A stretch of 64,000 nucleotides of DNA from Emcibacter sp. (GTDB lineage Bacteria; Pseudomonadota; Alphaproteobacteria; Sphingomonadales; Emcibacteraceae), in contig JAKIUQ010000004.1 of the NCBI GenBank assembly GCA_021647465.1, positions 62,001 through 126,000 on the forward strand, in the 5' to 3' direction. Positions 1-8,161 of the stretch are shown here, in pieces. Below the pieces are notes generated by a model. That model searched no databases. It was not told the origin of the DNA and saw nothing but the letters and a program-made list of their open reading frames with translations. The translations under genes were made by a program, and so were the position numbers. How positions within the stretch are numbered: the stretch's first letter is position 1; each line of letters begins with the position of its first letter.

Positions 1-406
1 GATAGACTTGATTAAAACCCGGGCAAGAAGCCTGATTTATACCACGGCTTTGCCGCCGGCCAGTGCGGCGGCGGCGCTTGCCGCCCTTGATATCATTGAG
101 AGCGACCCCGACTATTGCCGCCGACCCATGGATAATGCGCTCTTCTTCACCAAAGCCCTTGGCCTGCCGGACGCGCAAAGCCCTATTGTGCCGATTATCG
201 TCGGCGATACGGCGCAAACCATGGCCTATGCCGCCGCGCTGGAAGAAGATGGCTTTCTGGTGACCGGCATTCGCCCGCCAACCGTCGCCGAGGGTACGGG
301 CAGGCTGCGCTTTACTTTTTCTGCCCGCCATAGTCAAAAGCAAATTCACGCATTGGTTGCGTCCCTTAAAAGGCATAATATCTTAAAGACAGGAAATATA
401 GCATGA
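1..406 (+). CDS. bioF: 8-amino-7-oxononanoate synthase, C-terminal part (cut by window start)
   Basis: Only the last 134 codons are present; the reading frame is open to the window edge, so the gene begins upstream. BioF condenses pimeloyl-ACP (or pimeloyl-CoA) with alanine to make 8-amino-7-oxononanoate, using pyridoxal phosphate in the cytoplasm. The visible part carries the family's RARSLIYTTALPP segment and the C-terminal domain with GIRPPTVAEGTGRLRFTFSA, typical of BioF and related alpha-oxoamine synthases. The PLP lysine lies outside the window. Its stop overlaps the start of bioD by 4 bases (ATGA), which supports an operon and separates it from other alpha-oxoamine synthases. Confidence 0.92.
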   Translation, partial: IDLIKTRARSLIYTTALPPASAAAALAALDIIESDPDYCRRPMDNALFFTKALGLPDAQSPIVPIIVGDTAQTMAYAAALEEDGFLVTGIRPPTVAEGTGRLRFTFSARHSQKQIHALVASLKRHNILKTGNIA

Positions 407-1065
407 CCAAAGTCATTTTCATTGGCGCGACAGGCACAGATATTGGCAAGACCTATGTGACCTGCCTGCTATTGCGTCAATTGCGAAAGCAGGGCTATAA
501 AGCGCGCGCCATCAAACCGGTCATCAGCGGCTTTGACGTTGATGCCCTTGATCAGACCGATACCGGCCTGCTGCTTAAGGCCATGGACAGGGCGCCCACA
601 TTGGATAATGCCCGCATGATTTCGCCCTGGCGTTATGCGCCGCCGCTGCCCCCCCATATCGCCGCCCGGCAAATAGGCGAAACAATCAACTTTGAAGAGG
701 TCACGCTTTTTTGCCAAAAGCAGGCCACAAATGACCTTGATTTTCTGCTGATCGAAGGGGCGGGCGGCATTATGGTTCCGCTGAATTATCACCATACGAC
801 GCTGGATCTTATGGTCCGTCTCGGCGGCTCATGTCTTCTGGTGGCCGGTTCCGCCCTTGGGACAATCAGCCATAGCTTAACGGCCCTCTCCTGCCTTGAT
901 CAACGCGGTATAGATGTGGCGGGACTTATTATTTCCGAATCGCCGCAAAGCTATATAAACATTGAAGACGTCCTTCAGGACTTCACAAAGATCATCCCGA
1001 ATATTCCCATAAGGGCCATTAAACGGCATGATCAGACCACGGAAATCTCCAACCTCGTCATTTAA
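403..1065 (+). CDS. bioD: Dethiobiotin synthetase
   Basis: BioD carboxylates 7,8-diaminopelargonate and closes the ureido ring of dethiobiotin with ATP, the step before biotin synthase. The 220-residue length is normal. The N-terminus has the family P-loop GATGTDIGKT (Lys16), and a second conserved piece, IEGAGGIMVPL, lies near residue 116. It overlaps bioF by 4 bases, so the two are translationally coupled. No bioA follows; the next gene is a small unknown one after a gap of about 140 bases, so bioA and bioB must lie elsewhere or upstream of bioF. Confidence 0.93.
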   Translation: MTKVIFIGATGTDIGKTYVTCLLLRQLRKQGYKARAIKPVISGFDVDALDQTDTGLLLKAMDRAPTLDNARMISPWRYAPPLPPHIAARQIGETINFEEVTLFCQKQATNDLDFLLIEGAGGIMVPLNYHHTTLDLMVRLGGSCLLVAGSALGTISHSLTALSCLDQRGIDVAGLIISESPQSYINIEDVLQDFTKIIPNIPIRAIKRHDQTTEISNLVI

Positions 1066-1207
1066 GGTCATGCTGCCGGAATATTTTTCCAGAAGCTGCA
1101 TATTCTGCCGAGCCACATTATGAGCTAAAAAAACAGAAACTCAGCCCTGACCTGACCTCTGCCATATGGCGCGACTTTTGCATATCAATTGGCATAAGGA
1201 GAAAGTC

Positions 1208-1501
1208 ATGAGTGAGGTTATTCTGAAAAACACCATAAACCCGCATAAAGACAACTACGCGGGTTATTCCATCATAGAGCTCATTGCAGAAATGAAACTT
1301 CTTGGCGTCAGCCCCCAGCCCCTGCTTGAAATCGCCGCGAAGGATATCGTGAACCGCTTTGGTGCAGATGGTCATATTTATGTGGAAATGATGCTAAATC
1401 AAGTGACAGAAGCACAGGATTTTGGCGGAATATTTCTCTGGACGGCACTTCAAAAACTTCTGAATATTGCCTCATCCCCAACCTGCACGACTATTCACTA
1501 A
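1208..1501 (+). CDS. Small protein of unknown function (97 aa)
   Basis: I do not recognise this protein. An ATG at 1208 preceded by AAGGA (1196-1200, 7-base spacing) is a better start than an in-frame ATG 14 codons upstream, which has no ribosome-binding site. The product is a soluble-looking 97-residue protein with a helical, mildly acidic middle (SIIELIAEMKLLGVSPQPLLEIAAKDIVNRFG) and no signal peptide or membrane segment. It follows bioD after 142 bases and precedes a candidate small RNA and terminator. No link to biotin synthesis can be argued from sequence alone. Coding status rests on the clean Shine-Dalgarno and codon use like its neighbours. Confidence 0.55.
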   Translation: MSEVILKNTINPHKDNYAGYSIIELIAEMKLLGVSPQPLLEIAAKDIVNRFGADGHIYVEMMLNQVTEAQDFGGIFLWTALQKLLNIASSPTCTTIH

Positions 1502-1509
1502 CTTATTAG

Positions 1510-1538
1510 TTGTTTATTAACCATTTAAGTTGCATAAT
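1510..1538 (+). promoter_or_regulatory. Candidate sigma-70 promoter for a small RNA
   Basis: TTGTTT (1510-1515) and CATAAT (1533-1538) are separated by 17 bases. The -10 matches consensus at 5 of 6 positions and the -35 keeps TTG. The expected start is near 1545. The spacer contains TTAACCAT (1517-1524), which resembles a half-site for the alphaproteobacterial cell-cycle regulator CtrA (full motif TTAA-N7-TTAA); that link is inference only. Confidence 0.35.
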
Positions 1539-1544
1539 AAACCC

Positions 1545-1647
1545 ATAGGTTGCATAGTCCCAACTATCCCTTGAAAGATCTTGCCTGATCTTTCATCTGC
1601 CTTGACTGCCCCGATTTAGCTCATAAGCTTCCTCGGGGCTTTTTTTT
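1545..1647 (+). ncRNA. Candidate small RNA with three stem-loops
   Basis: This is a short non-coding stretch between two genes with three consecutive hairpins: ATAGT/ACTAT (1554-1567, 4-nt loop), a perfect 9-bp TGAAAGATC/GATCTTTCA hairpin (1572-1595, 6-nt loop), and GCCCCGA/TCGGGGC (1608-1639) followed by eight T. A plausible promoter ends 6 bases before its 5' end. The layout is that of a stand-alone trans-acting RNA of about 100 nt. It could instead be only the 3' untranslated region of the small upstream gene. I do not recognise a known RNA family. Confidence 0.4.
1608..1647 (+). terminator. Rho-independent terminator
   Basis: GCCCCGA (1608-1614) pairs with TCGGGGC (1633-1639), with a small inner AGCT/AGCT stem, followed by T8 (1640-1647). 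It ends transcription from bioFD, the small gene or the candidate RNA before the convergent ccdA-like gene. Confidence 0.85.
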
Positions 1648-1669
1648 AAAGCCTTCAAACAGAAATATT

Positions 1670-2404
1670 CTAGCCAATTTGTGCCAACCAGGGCATGGCC
1701 TCAATTAAATAGAAGCCCAAATTTTGCAACGAGCCTGTAAAAATGGCAATCCCTGTTACAATCAAAAGCAGACCGATGGTCAGCTCGATAACCCGCATAT
1801 GCTTTTTAATGCGCCCGGATGCCCGAAGAAATCTGTTAATACCAACGGAAGCAATGATAAAGGGTATCCCCAGCCCCATTGAATAGACCCCAAGCAGGGC
1901 GACCCCATGAGAAAAATGTTCCTGCGTTGCGGCAAGGGTCAAAATGGTCGCGAGAATAGGCCCGATACAAGGCGTCCAGCCGAAGGCAAAAGCCAGCCCG
2001 ATAACGTAAGCCCCAATCAGGCCTCTTTGCTCATTACCCGTCTGAAAACGGGCTTCCCTATATAAAAAAGGTATTTTGATCAGACCCGTAAAATGTATCC
2101 CGAGAATAATGATCATAGCCCCTGAAATTTGAGAAAAAATCTCTTTATATTCCAGCAAAATGCCCTGAACTGCAGAGGCCCCAGCCCCAAGGGCGATAAA
2201 TACCGTAGAGAAACCAAGCACAAAGGCAATAGCCGGCCATAGCATGGCCCATTTGTCAATTTTATCGCCGTCACGCAAATCTTGATAACTATTACCGGTA
2301 ATAAAACAAATATAGGCGGGCACCAACGGCAATACGCAGGGTGATAAAAAACTGAACATGCCGCCGATCAAAGCAATCAAATAAGGGATTTCGATATTTT
2401 CCAT
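1670..2404 (-). CDS. ccdA: Cytochrome c biogenesis protein CcdA family (DsbD-like membrane thiol transporter)
   Basis: This 244-residue inner-membrane protein of the CcdA/DsbD transmembrane family has about six helices. It carries the two hallmark cysteines, in FLSPCVLPLVPAY (Cys23) and GWTPCIGPIL (Cys146). Family members move reducing equivalents from cytoplasmic thioredoxin to periplasmic thiol proteins for cytochrome c maturation or disulfide repair. There is no periplasmic thioredoxin domain, so it is CcdA-like and not full DsbD. A TlpA-like thioredoxin that could be its partner is encoded at 28.5 kb. The gene stands alone on the minus strand. Confidence 0.88.
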   Translation of the reverse strand: MENIEIPYLIALIGGMFSFLSPCVLPLVPAYICFITGNSYQDLRDGDKIDKWAMLWPAIAFVLGFSTVFIALGAGASAVQGILLEYKEIFSQISGAMIIILGIHFTGLIKIPFLYREARFQTGNEQRGLIGAYVIGLAFAFGWTPCIGPILATILTLAATQEHFSHGVALLGVYSMGLGIPFIIASVGINRFLRASGRIKKHMRVIELTIGLLLIVTGIAIFTGSLQNLGFYLIEAMPWLAQIG

Positions 2405-2536
2405 GATGGCCTTTTTAAAGAGGTCGCCAGAAATCGCAAGAGAAATAAACTCCTGCGAGATTAAATTTTTTTAAATCACGCAGAGGCGCCGCTAGATTTT
2501 TTTGGGATTCCGCTCAGGCTTCTGATTTTCTAGATT

Positions 2537-2616
2537 ACGCTCAGGCGCCGCTTATGGCTGCGCTCCCGCTTGGTCGCTAAGTCGTCGCTACGCTCCTCCT
2601 GTCTAGCCTTCCCCTT
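2537..2616. repeat. Dispersed 80-bp intergenic repeat, copy 1
   Basis: This stretch aligns without gaps to 45732-45811 with 72 of 80 identical bases by hand count. The best conserved core is CTCCCGCTTGGTCGCTAAGT and the CGTCGCTACGCTCC that follows. Directly upstream (about 2475-2535) are degenerate partial copies of its first 20 bases (GCAGAGGCGCCGCTAGA and CCGCTCAGG). Both copies sit in intergenic spacers. No open frame, transposase or clear hairpin explains it. The rest of the 2405-2658 spacer shows nothing else I can name. Confidence 0.75.
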
Positions 2617-2658
2617 CAAGCTTGCATCATGGATGGGGAATGGATCACACTAGGTGTA

Positions 2659-3456
2659 TCATTGCATTTTTCTGGTGACAAAGCCGCCAAGCCAGCCTGC
2701 GGACAGGGCGAGAATAATGGCCATGATGCCATAATATGCCGGAGAGTCATGGGCAAAATTATAGATCAGCCTTTCCAGACCTTTTTTACCCACTTCGAGG
2801 GGAGACTCTACGCTGAGGATAACTTCCCCGTCGCGCACCAGATGCACCTCAACCTGATAACCCCCAACAGGCATATTGGCCGGAAAATACAAGATGGCGC
2901 GAAATAATATATCATCCAGAACAGAAATGGTGCCTTCTTGCTGGCTGTAAAGTTTTTTAGCCTTCATATTTCGAATAAAGCCCGCGCGGAAGTTTTTTTC
3001 TTCTTCTTTTGATACTGGCTCCTTAAAATCAATCTTTAGCCGATCAATACCAGCTCCCAGCAATCGTTGCTGTTCAGGTGTCAGAATCTGGTTAATGGGC
3101 CGCGTTGTTGTCACCGCGTAATAGCCCGGTACATTTTCAAGCGTTCGAAAACTCTTATTGGCCCATATGGGGCCAATCAGTTCCTTGCGCCGAACGACCA
3201 AGTCATTACGGCCACTTTCCACCACAACGATAATGTCATAATCAATGCCTTCGACAACAATATTCTGTCCACGGCTTCTGGTAATGGCCCGCTCTATGGC
3301 CCCAAAGATCATTAACTCAGTTCCGGAAAATTGAGAGGTGATTTCAATAGCATGGCTGGACAGATCCGTAACCATACGCTCCGCCCTGGCCTGATGGCTA
3401 AAGAACAGCCCGCCACACAACAATAACCGGAATATATGAATTATCACAGACCTCAA
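2659..3456 (-). CDS. TIGR02186 family membrane-anchored periplasmic protein (Alph_Pro_TM)
   Basis: This 265-residue protein has an N-terminal signal peptide ending near ARA (about residue 25), a periplasmic body and one C-terminal membrane helix (about residues 240-258) followed by basic residues. The pattern and the segments HAIEITSQFSGTELMIFGAI and GPIWANKSF match the alphaproteobacterial TIGR02186/PF09608 family, of unknown biochemical role. It overlaps the 3' end of the upstream TauE/SafE gene by 4 bases. That pairing is common for the family and suggests a shared role in sulfur-anion or organosulfur export. Its function remains inference. Confidence 0.85.
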   Translation of the reverse strand: MRSVIIHIFRLLLCGGLFFSHQARAERMVTDLSSHAIEITSQFSGTELMIFGAIERAITRSRGQNIVVEGIDYDIIVVVESGRNDLVVRRKELIGPIWANKSFRTLENVPGYYAVTTTRPINQILTPEQQRLLGAGIDRLKIDFKEPVSKEEEKNFRAGFIRNMKAKKLYSQQEGTISVLDDILFRAILYFPANMPVGGYQVEVHLVRDGEVILSVESPLEVGKKGLERLIYNFAHDSPAYYGIMAIILALSAGWLGGFVTRKMQ

Positions 3457-4376
3457 TGGCTTCTCCCCACCGGGGTGATAGAATAAACCTCATCCGGCTT
3501 GCTCACCAGATCCACCGCCATTTTACCGCACACCACCAGCACAAGTATCGCCAAAAGAATTCTAAGCTGTTCACCCTTTAATTTCAAACCAACCCGCGCC
3601 CCGACCTGCGCGCCAATGACCGCGCCTGTAAGCAGGATAAGCGCCAGCATAACATCAACGGTCTGCGTGTTAACGGAATGCAGAAAAGTAACACTTGCTG
3701 TCACAAAAGTAATTTGAAAAAGAGAGGTGCCAATGACCACATTGATCGGCATATTTAACAAATAAATCATCGCGGGAACCATGATAAAACCGCCGCCGAC
3801 CCCCATAATCGCCGCCAGAACGCCAACGAGCGCGCCAATGGCCAGCGGAAGAATGGCGCTGATATACATTTTTGACGCCCGAAATCTCATTTTAAACGGC
3901 AGCGCATCCACCCAAGTGCGGGATCGCCGGCCAGTTACGGGTTTGTCACCGCGCCTGTTGCGTAAAATACTGCGCACGCTTTCCACAAACATCATGCCGC
4001 CAATACCCCCAAGGAACACCACATAGGACAGGGAAATCATCAAATCAACCTGACCCGTCGCCTTTAATATGGTAAATAACATAGACCCAAAATACGAGCC
4101 AACCGCCCCGCCGACAATAAGAACACCGCCCATCTTGTAGTCAATACCGCCCCTGCGCCCATGAGCCAAGGCCCCGGAGACCGATGCTGCGGTAATCTGA
4201 TTGGCCTCTGTCGCCACCGCAACAGCAGGCGGCACGCCAATAAAAATCAACAAGGGGGTCATCAGAAAGCCGCCGCCAACACCAAACATACCCGATAAAA
4301 AACCAACGCCGCCGCCCATAAACAACAGCAAAAAGATGTTAATCGACATTTCAGCAATAGGCAGGTAAATCTGCAT
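3453..4376 (-). CDS. Sulfite exporter TauE/SafE family protein
   Basis: This 307-residue polytopic membrane protein has the duplicated TauE/SafE motif: GGGVGFLSGMFGVGGGFLMTPLL near the N-terminus and GALVGVLAAIMGVGGGFIMVPAM in the second half. The family is thought to move sulfite, sulfoacetate or similar anions out across the inner membrane. A basic cytoplasmic loop (RNRRGDKPVTGRRSRT) separates the halves. It is first in a two-gene operon with the TIGR02186 gene, overlapping by 4 bases. The substrate cannot be read from sequence. Confidence 0.88.
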   Translation of the reverse strand: MQIYLPIAEMSINIFLLLFMGGGVGFLSGMFGVGGGFLMTPLLIFIGVPPAVAVATEANQITAASVSGALAHGRRGGIDYKMGGVLIVGGAVGSYFGSMLFTILKATGQVDLMISLSYVVFLGGIGGMMFVESVRSILRNRRGDKPVTGRRSRTWVDALPFKMRFRASKMYISAILPLAIGALVGVLAAIMGVGGGFIMVPAMIYLLNMPINVVIGTSLFQITFVTASVTFLHSVNTQTVDVMLALILLTGAVIGAQVGARVGLKLKGEQLRILLAILVLVVCGKMAVDLVSKPDEVYSITPVGRSH

Positions 4377-4583
4377 GTTTATAGTTCTTCAGTCTTATGT
4401 TGATAACAGGCCCTGAGCAAGCCGACCCAACCCTTGGATCCTAAATCAATCCTATACAAAACAACCCAAAAATGATACTGTTTTTAGCATCAATATAGAA
4501 AATTCAGCTGAAATAATAGGGCTGAAAAATATGGCGGCAACTTGCGTTATTAATTGTCTTCTAAAACATCCGTTCATTCTTGG

Positions 4584-4612
4584 TTGACCTTTACGTAAAG
4601 GGTAACTAAGAT
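4584..4612 (+). promoter_or_regulatory. MerR-type promoter/operator ahead of the beta-oxidation operon
   Basis: TTGACC (4584-4589) and TAAGAT (4607-4612) are 17 bases apart. The perfect 14-bp palindrome CCTTTACGTAAAGG (4588-4601) overlaps the -35 and spacer. Operators of MerR regulators lie between -35 and -10, and a TTTACGTAAA core resembles the described sites of LiuR, a MerR repressor of branched-chain and fatty acid catabolism. The inferred target is the regulator's own operon downstream. The rest of the 329-base spacer (4377-4705) also holds TTCAGCTGAA (4503-4512) and presumably the divergent TauE promoter; nothing else was recognised. Confidence 0.5.
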
Positions 4613-4705
4613 AGGTCATCGATTCTATTATTATATTTATTGCTGCGTGACAGTAAGTTTTAAAAACATCTTTCCAATTTTAACAGCTTATCTAAACGAA
4701 ATAAA

Positions 4706-5104
4706 ATGACAAAAAGAACCTACAGCATTTCAGAACTCTCGGAAGAATTCGGCATTACCCCCCGAACTTTGCGCTATTATGAGGATGAAGCTCTCATCGC
4801 GCCAAAACGCGAAGGACAGGCCAGAATTTATTCCACCAGTGACCGCGCCCGCCTGATCTGGATTCTGCGCGGAAAACGGGTGGGGTTTTCAATCACGGAT
4901 ATTCGTGAAGTTCTCAACATGCATTACGGCGAGGGCGGCAAGGAAGAACAATGCCGCGTCACCATCACAGCCTGCAACAATAGAATCAAAAGCCTGGAAC
5001 AACAAAAAAAAGACATTGATGAAACCCTGGAAGAATTGTCAAATCTGGTCGATACAATGACAATTTTTATGGCAGAAAACTATCCAGAAGATAACATTTT
5101 ATAA
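4706..5104 (+). CDS. MerR family transcriptional regulator (LiuR-like)
   Basis: The 132-residue protein has an N-terminal winged helix-turn-helix (about residues 6-75; YSISELSEEFGITPRTLRYYEDEALIAP) and a C-terminal coiled coil (about 85-125) for dimerisation. There is no cysteine pattern for metal sensing. Its place directly upstream of, and same direction as, an acyl-CoA dehydrogenase/thiolase/FadB operon (18-base gap) matches LiuR-type regulators that respond to acyl-CoA catabolites. A palindrome in the promoter upstream suggests autoregulation of the whole operon. The ATG at 4706 has a poor Shine-Dalgarno but fits the family N-terminus. Confidence 0.85.
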   Translation: MTKRTYSISELSEEFGITPRTLRYYEDEALIAPKREGQARIYSTSDRARLIWILRGKRVGFSITDIREVLNMHYGEGGKEEQCRVTITACNNRIKSLEQQKKDIDETLEELSNLVDTMTIFMAENYPEDNIL

Positions 5105-5122
5105 AAATCGGAGACATAACCA

Positions 5123-6913
5123 ATGCCAACTTATTCAGCCCCCGTTAAAGACATAAAATTTCTCCTGCATGATTATTTCAATCTGCAAAAACTTGAGCAT
5201 ATACCAGCCTTTGCAGAAGCAACACCCGATCTTCTGGACGCTATTCTGGACGAAGCGGCAAAAATAAACGAGAATGTCTTTCAACCCTTAAATCTTTCCG
5301 GCGATGGACAGGGATGCCGCCTGGAAGATGGCAAGGTCATCACACCGGACGGTTTCAAGGAAGCCTATGCCCAATATCTTGAAGGCGGCTGGCAGGGCAT
5401 GACCGGGGATGTCAAATACGGCGGACAGGGATTACCGCAGACATTGGGATTACTGCTCAATGAGATTATGGTATCCGCCAATTGGGGCTTTGCCATGTAT
5501 CCCGGCCTGACCAAAGGCGCAACAGAATCCATCTATGCCTGGGGCACAGACGAACAAAAAGAAAAATATCTGCCCAAAATGTATTCTGCGGAATGGGCCG
5601 GCACCATGAATTTGACCGAACCTCATTGCGGGACGGATTTGGGGCTATTGACCACAAAAGCCGTGCCGCAAGACGATGGCAGCTATAAAATCACCGGCAC
5701 CAAGATTTTCATTTCCGCCGGGGATCACGACCTGACGGAAAATATCATCCATCTTGTTCTGGCAAAAATTCCGGGCGGGCCGGACGGTGTCAAAGGCATC
5801 AGCCTTTTCATCGTTCCGCGCGACATCATAAATGACGATGGTTCTGTCGGCGCCAATAACGGCGTATCCTGTGGCTCTCTGGAAGAGAAAATGGGCATCC
5901 ATTCCAATGCCACCTGCGTGATGAATTATGACGAAGCCACAGGCTATCTGCTCGGCGACAAACATAAAGGTATGAAGGCCATGTTTACCATGATGAATGA
6001 AGCCCGTCTCGGGGTCGCCATTCAGGGACTGGCCATTGCCGAGGTCGCCCAGCAAAATGCCGTTGCTTATGCCAATGACCGGCTTCAGGGCCGGGCCCTG
6101 ACCGGCCCGCAGAATCCGGATGCCAAAGCCGACCCGATCATGGTTCATCCCGATGTGCGCCGCATGTTGATGACCAACCGCGCCTTCATCGAAGGCAGCC
6201 GGGCCATGACGGTTTGGGCGGGCATATTGGTCGACACCACCCGCGAGCATCCCGATGAAGCCGAAAGGGAAAAAGCCGAAGAGCTTTTGGCCCTGATCAC
6301 GCCTGTTCTGAAATCTTATCTGACCGATCAGGGCGTAGAAGCCGCCAGCCGCGCATTGCAATGTTTTGGCGGCCACGGCTATATCCGCGAATGGGGCATG
6401 GAGCAATTTCTGCGCGACAGCCGTATCGCCCCCATATATGAAGGCACCAACGGCATACAAGCCATGGACCTGATTGGCCGCAAACTGCCCGCCAATGGCG
6501 GCGCGGCGATCCGGGCCTATTTCGAGATGGTTCAGACCTTCATTGATGACAATAAAACCAATGACGCCCTAAGCAATTATATGCCGGGACTGGAAAAGGC
6601 CAATGGCCGCTTGCAGGCGGCCAGTATGTGGCTGATGCAAAATGGCATGTCAAACCCCAATAATGCCGGCGCCGGCGCCCATTATTACTTAAATCTTCTG
6701 GCCCTTGTGACCATGGCCTATTTTTGGGCCGATATGGCCAAAAAGGCGCATGAGATGATTGCCGCAGGCGAAGGCGATAAAGAGTTTCTGGAAAATAAAC
6801 TCATCACCGCAGACTTTTTCTATGGTCATATGTTGCCGGAAACCGCGGCCTTGAAAGCCAAAATAGAAGCCGGCGCAACAAGCGTTATGGGTCTGGATGC
6901 CCACTCATTCTAA
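5123..6913 (+). CDS. Acyl-CoA dehydrogenase with C-terminal extension domain
   Basis: FAD-dependent oxidation of acyl-CoA to trans-2-enoyl-CoA, first step of beta-oxidation. The 596 residues match the long bacterial FadE-like subfamily: a short N-terminal domain (PVKDIKFLLHDYF), the central ACAD domains with TEPHCGTDLG and KIFISAGDHD, the signature FGGHGYIREWGMEQFLRDSR, and the catalytic glutamate in IYEGTNGIQ (about residue 440). An extra C-terminal domain (about 470-596) is found in this subfamily. It lies between the MerR regulator and the thiolase gene, in one operon. Chain-length preference is not evident. Confidence 0.92.
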   Translation: MPTYSAPVKDIKFLLHDYFNLQKLEHIPAFAEATPDLLDAILDEAAKINENVFQPLNLSGDGQGCRLEDGKVITPDGFKEAYAQYLEGGWQGMTGDVKYGGQGLPQTLGLLLNEIMVSANWGFAMYPGLTKGATESIYAWGTDEQKEKYLPKMYSAEWAGTMNLTEPHCGTDLGLLTTKAVPQDDGSYKITGTKIFISAGDHDLTENIIHLVLAKIPGGPDGVKGISLFIVPRDIINDDGSVGANNGVSCGSLEEKMGIHSNATCVMNYDEATGYLLGDKHKGMKAMFTMMNEARLGVAIQGLAIAEVAQQNAVAYANDRLQGRALTGPQNPDAKADPIMVHPDVRRMLMTNRAFIEGSRAMTVWAGILVDTTREHPDEAEREKAEELLALITPVLKSYLTDQGVEAASRALQCFGGHGYIREWGMEQFLRDSRIAPIYEGTNGIQAMDLIGRKLPANGGAAIRAYFEMVQTFIDDNKTNDALSNYMPGLEKANGRLQAASMWLMQNGMSNPNNAGAGAHYYLNLLALVTMAYFWADMAKKAHEMIAAGEGDKEFLENKLITADFFYGHMLPETAALKAKIEAGATSVMGLDAHSF

Positions 6914-6941
6914 ATGGCCAAAAATTCAAAGGAATTTAAAA

Positions 6942-8147
6942 ATGACTGAAGCCTATATTTATGATTATGTAAAGACGCCGCGCGGGCGGGGGAAAAAGAA
7001 TGGCAGCCTTCATGAGGTGACGCCCATTGATCTCTTGACACAAATTCTTAAAGCCTTAAAAGATCGCAGTGATTTCGATCCTGAACTTGTCGATGATATC
7101 ATCACAGGAACCGTATCTCCGGTTGCGGAACAAGGATCCGTGATGCCGCGATTTGCCGGCATTATGGCCGGTTACGGCCATCATGTGCCGGGCATGCAGA
7201 TTGACCGTTTCTGCTCATCGGGCCTTGTGGCCACCAACTATGCCGCTGCCCGCGTCATGGCAGGTCAATCAGACCTGATCATCGGCAGCGGCGCAGAGGC
7301 CATGTCACGGGTGCCCATGGGATCGGACGGCGGCGCTTGGGCCGTTGACCCGCAAACATCCTATCAGATCGGCTTTGCCCCGCAAGGCATCGGCGCGGAC
7401 CTGATGGGCAATCTTTATGGTTTCAGCCGCGAAGATTGTGACGCCTTTGCCGTGCAAAGCCAGCAACGGGCCAAGGCGGCGTGGGACAAGGGGCATTTTG
7501 ACAAATCCCTTGTGGCCATCAAAGACAAGCTCGGCATGACCGTTCTTGACCATGACGAGCATATGCGGCCAGAAGCCACCATGGAAGCCCTCGCCGGATT
7601 AAAACCATCCTTTGCCGATATGGGCGAATTCGGTTTTGACAGCATCGCGCTGAAAAGATACCCCCATGTGGAAAAAATCACCCATATCCATCACGCCGGA
7701 AATGCCAGCGGCATTGTGGACGGGGCCGCCGGATTTCTGATCGGTACAAAGGAAATGGGCGATAGTCTTGGCCTGAAACCCCGGGCCAAATTCATCGGCT
7801 TTGCAGATATAGGTTCCGAACCTGTTGTTATGCTGGACGGGCCGGGACGCTCCGCCAAAAAAGCCCTGAAACGGGCCGGCATGACCACAAAAGACATTGA
7901 TGTCTGGGAAATCAACGAAGCCTTTGCCGCCGTCGCCTTGCGCTTCATACAGGAACTGGATCTGGATCAATCCTATGTCAACGTCAATGGCGGCTCCATC
8001 GCCATGGGTCATCCACTGGGCGCAACCGGGGTCATGATACTGGGTACCGCACTTGAAGAGATGGAACGGTCCGATAAATCCACCGCCCTTGCCTCTTTAT
8101 GCGTTGGCGGCGGCATGGCCACAGCAACCATCATAGAGCGCGTATAA
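6942..8147 (+). CDS. fadA: Acetyl-CoA C-acyltransferase (thiolase)
   Basis: Thiolytic cleavage of 3-ketoacyl-CoA, last step of beta-oxidation. The start at 6942 follows AAAGGAA with good spacing and avoids overlap with the upstream gene. The 401-residue product has the acyl-accepting Cys91 in RFCSSGL, the GHPLGATG block with the active-site His (about 357), and the second catalytic Cys in CVGGGMA (about 387). It sits between acyl-CoA dehydrogenase and FadB/J-like genes. A biosynthetic acetoacetyl-CoA thiolase is possible from sequence alone, but the operon favours degradation. Confidence 0.93.
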   Translation: MTEAYIYDYVKTPRGRGKKNGSLHEVTPIDLLTQILKALKDRSDFDPELVDDIITGTVSPVAEQGSVMPRFAGIMAGYGHHVPGMQIDRFCSSGLVATNYAAARVMAGQSDLIIGSGAEAMSRVPMGSDGGAWAVDPQTSYQIGFAPQGIGADLMGNLYGFSREDCDAFAVQSQQRAKAAWDKGHFDKSLVAIKDKLGMTVLDHDEHMRPEATMEALAGLKPSFADMGEFGFDSIALKRYPHVEKITHIHHAGNASGIVDGAAGFLIGTKEMGDSLGLKPRAKFIGFADIGSEPVVMLDGPGRSAKKALKRAGMTTKDIDVWEINEAFAAVALRFIQELDLDQSYVNVNGGSIAMGHPLGATGVMILGTALEEMERSDKSTALASLCVGGGMATATIIERV

Positions 8148-8161
8148 GAAGGAATATAAAA

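Noticed and set aside
5645..6460. Long open frame (271 codons) on the minus strand
   Set aside because: It is fully inside the acyl-CoA dehydrogenase gene, has His/Gly-rich non-family sequence, and mirrors the codon bias of the real gene.
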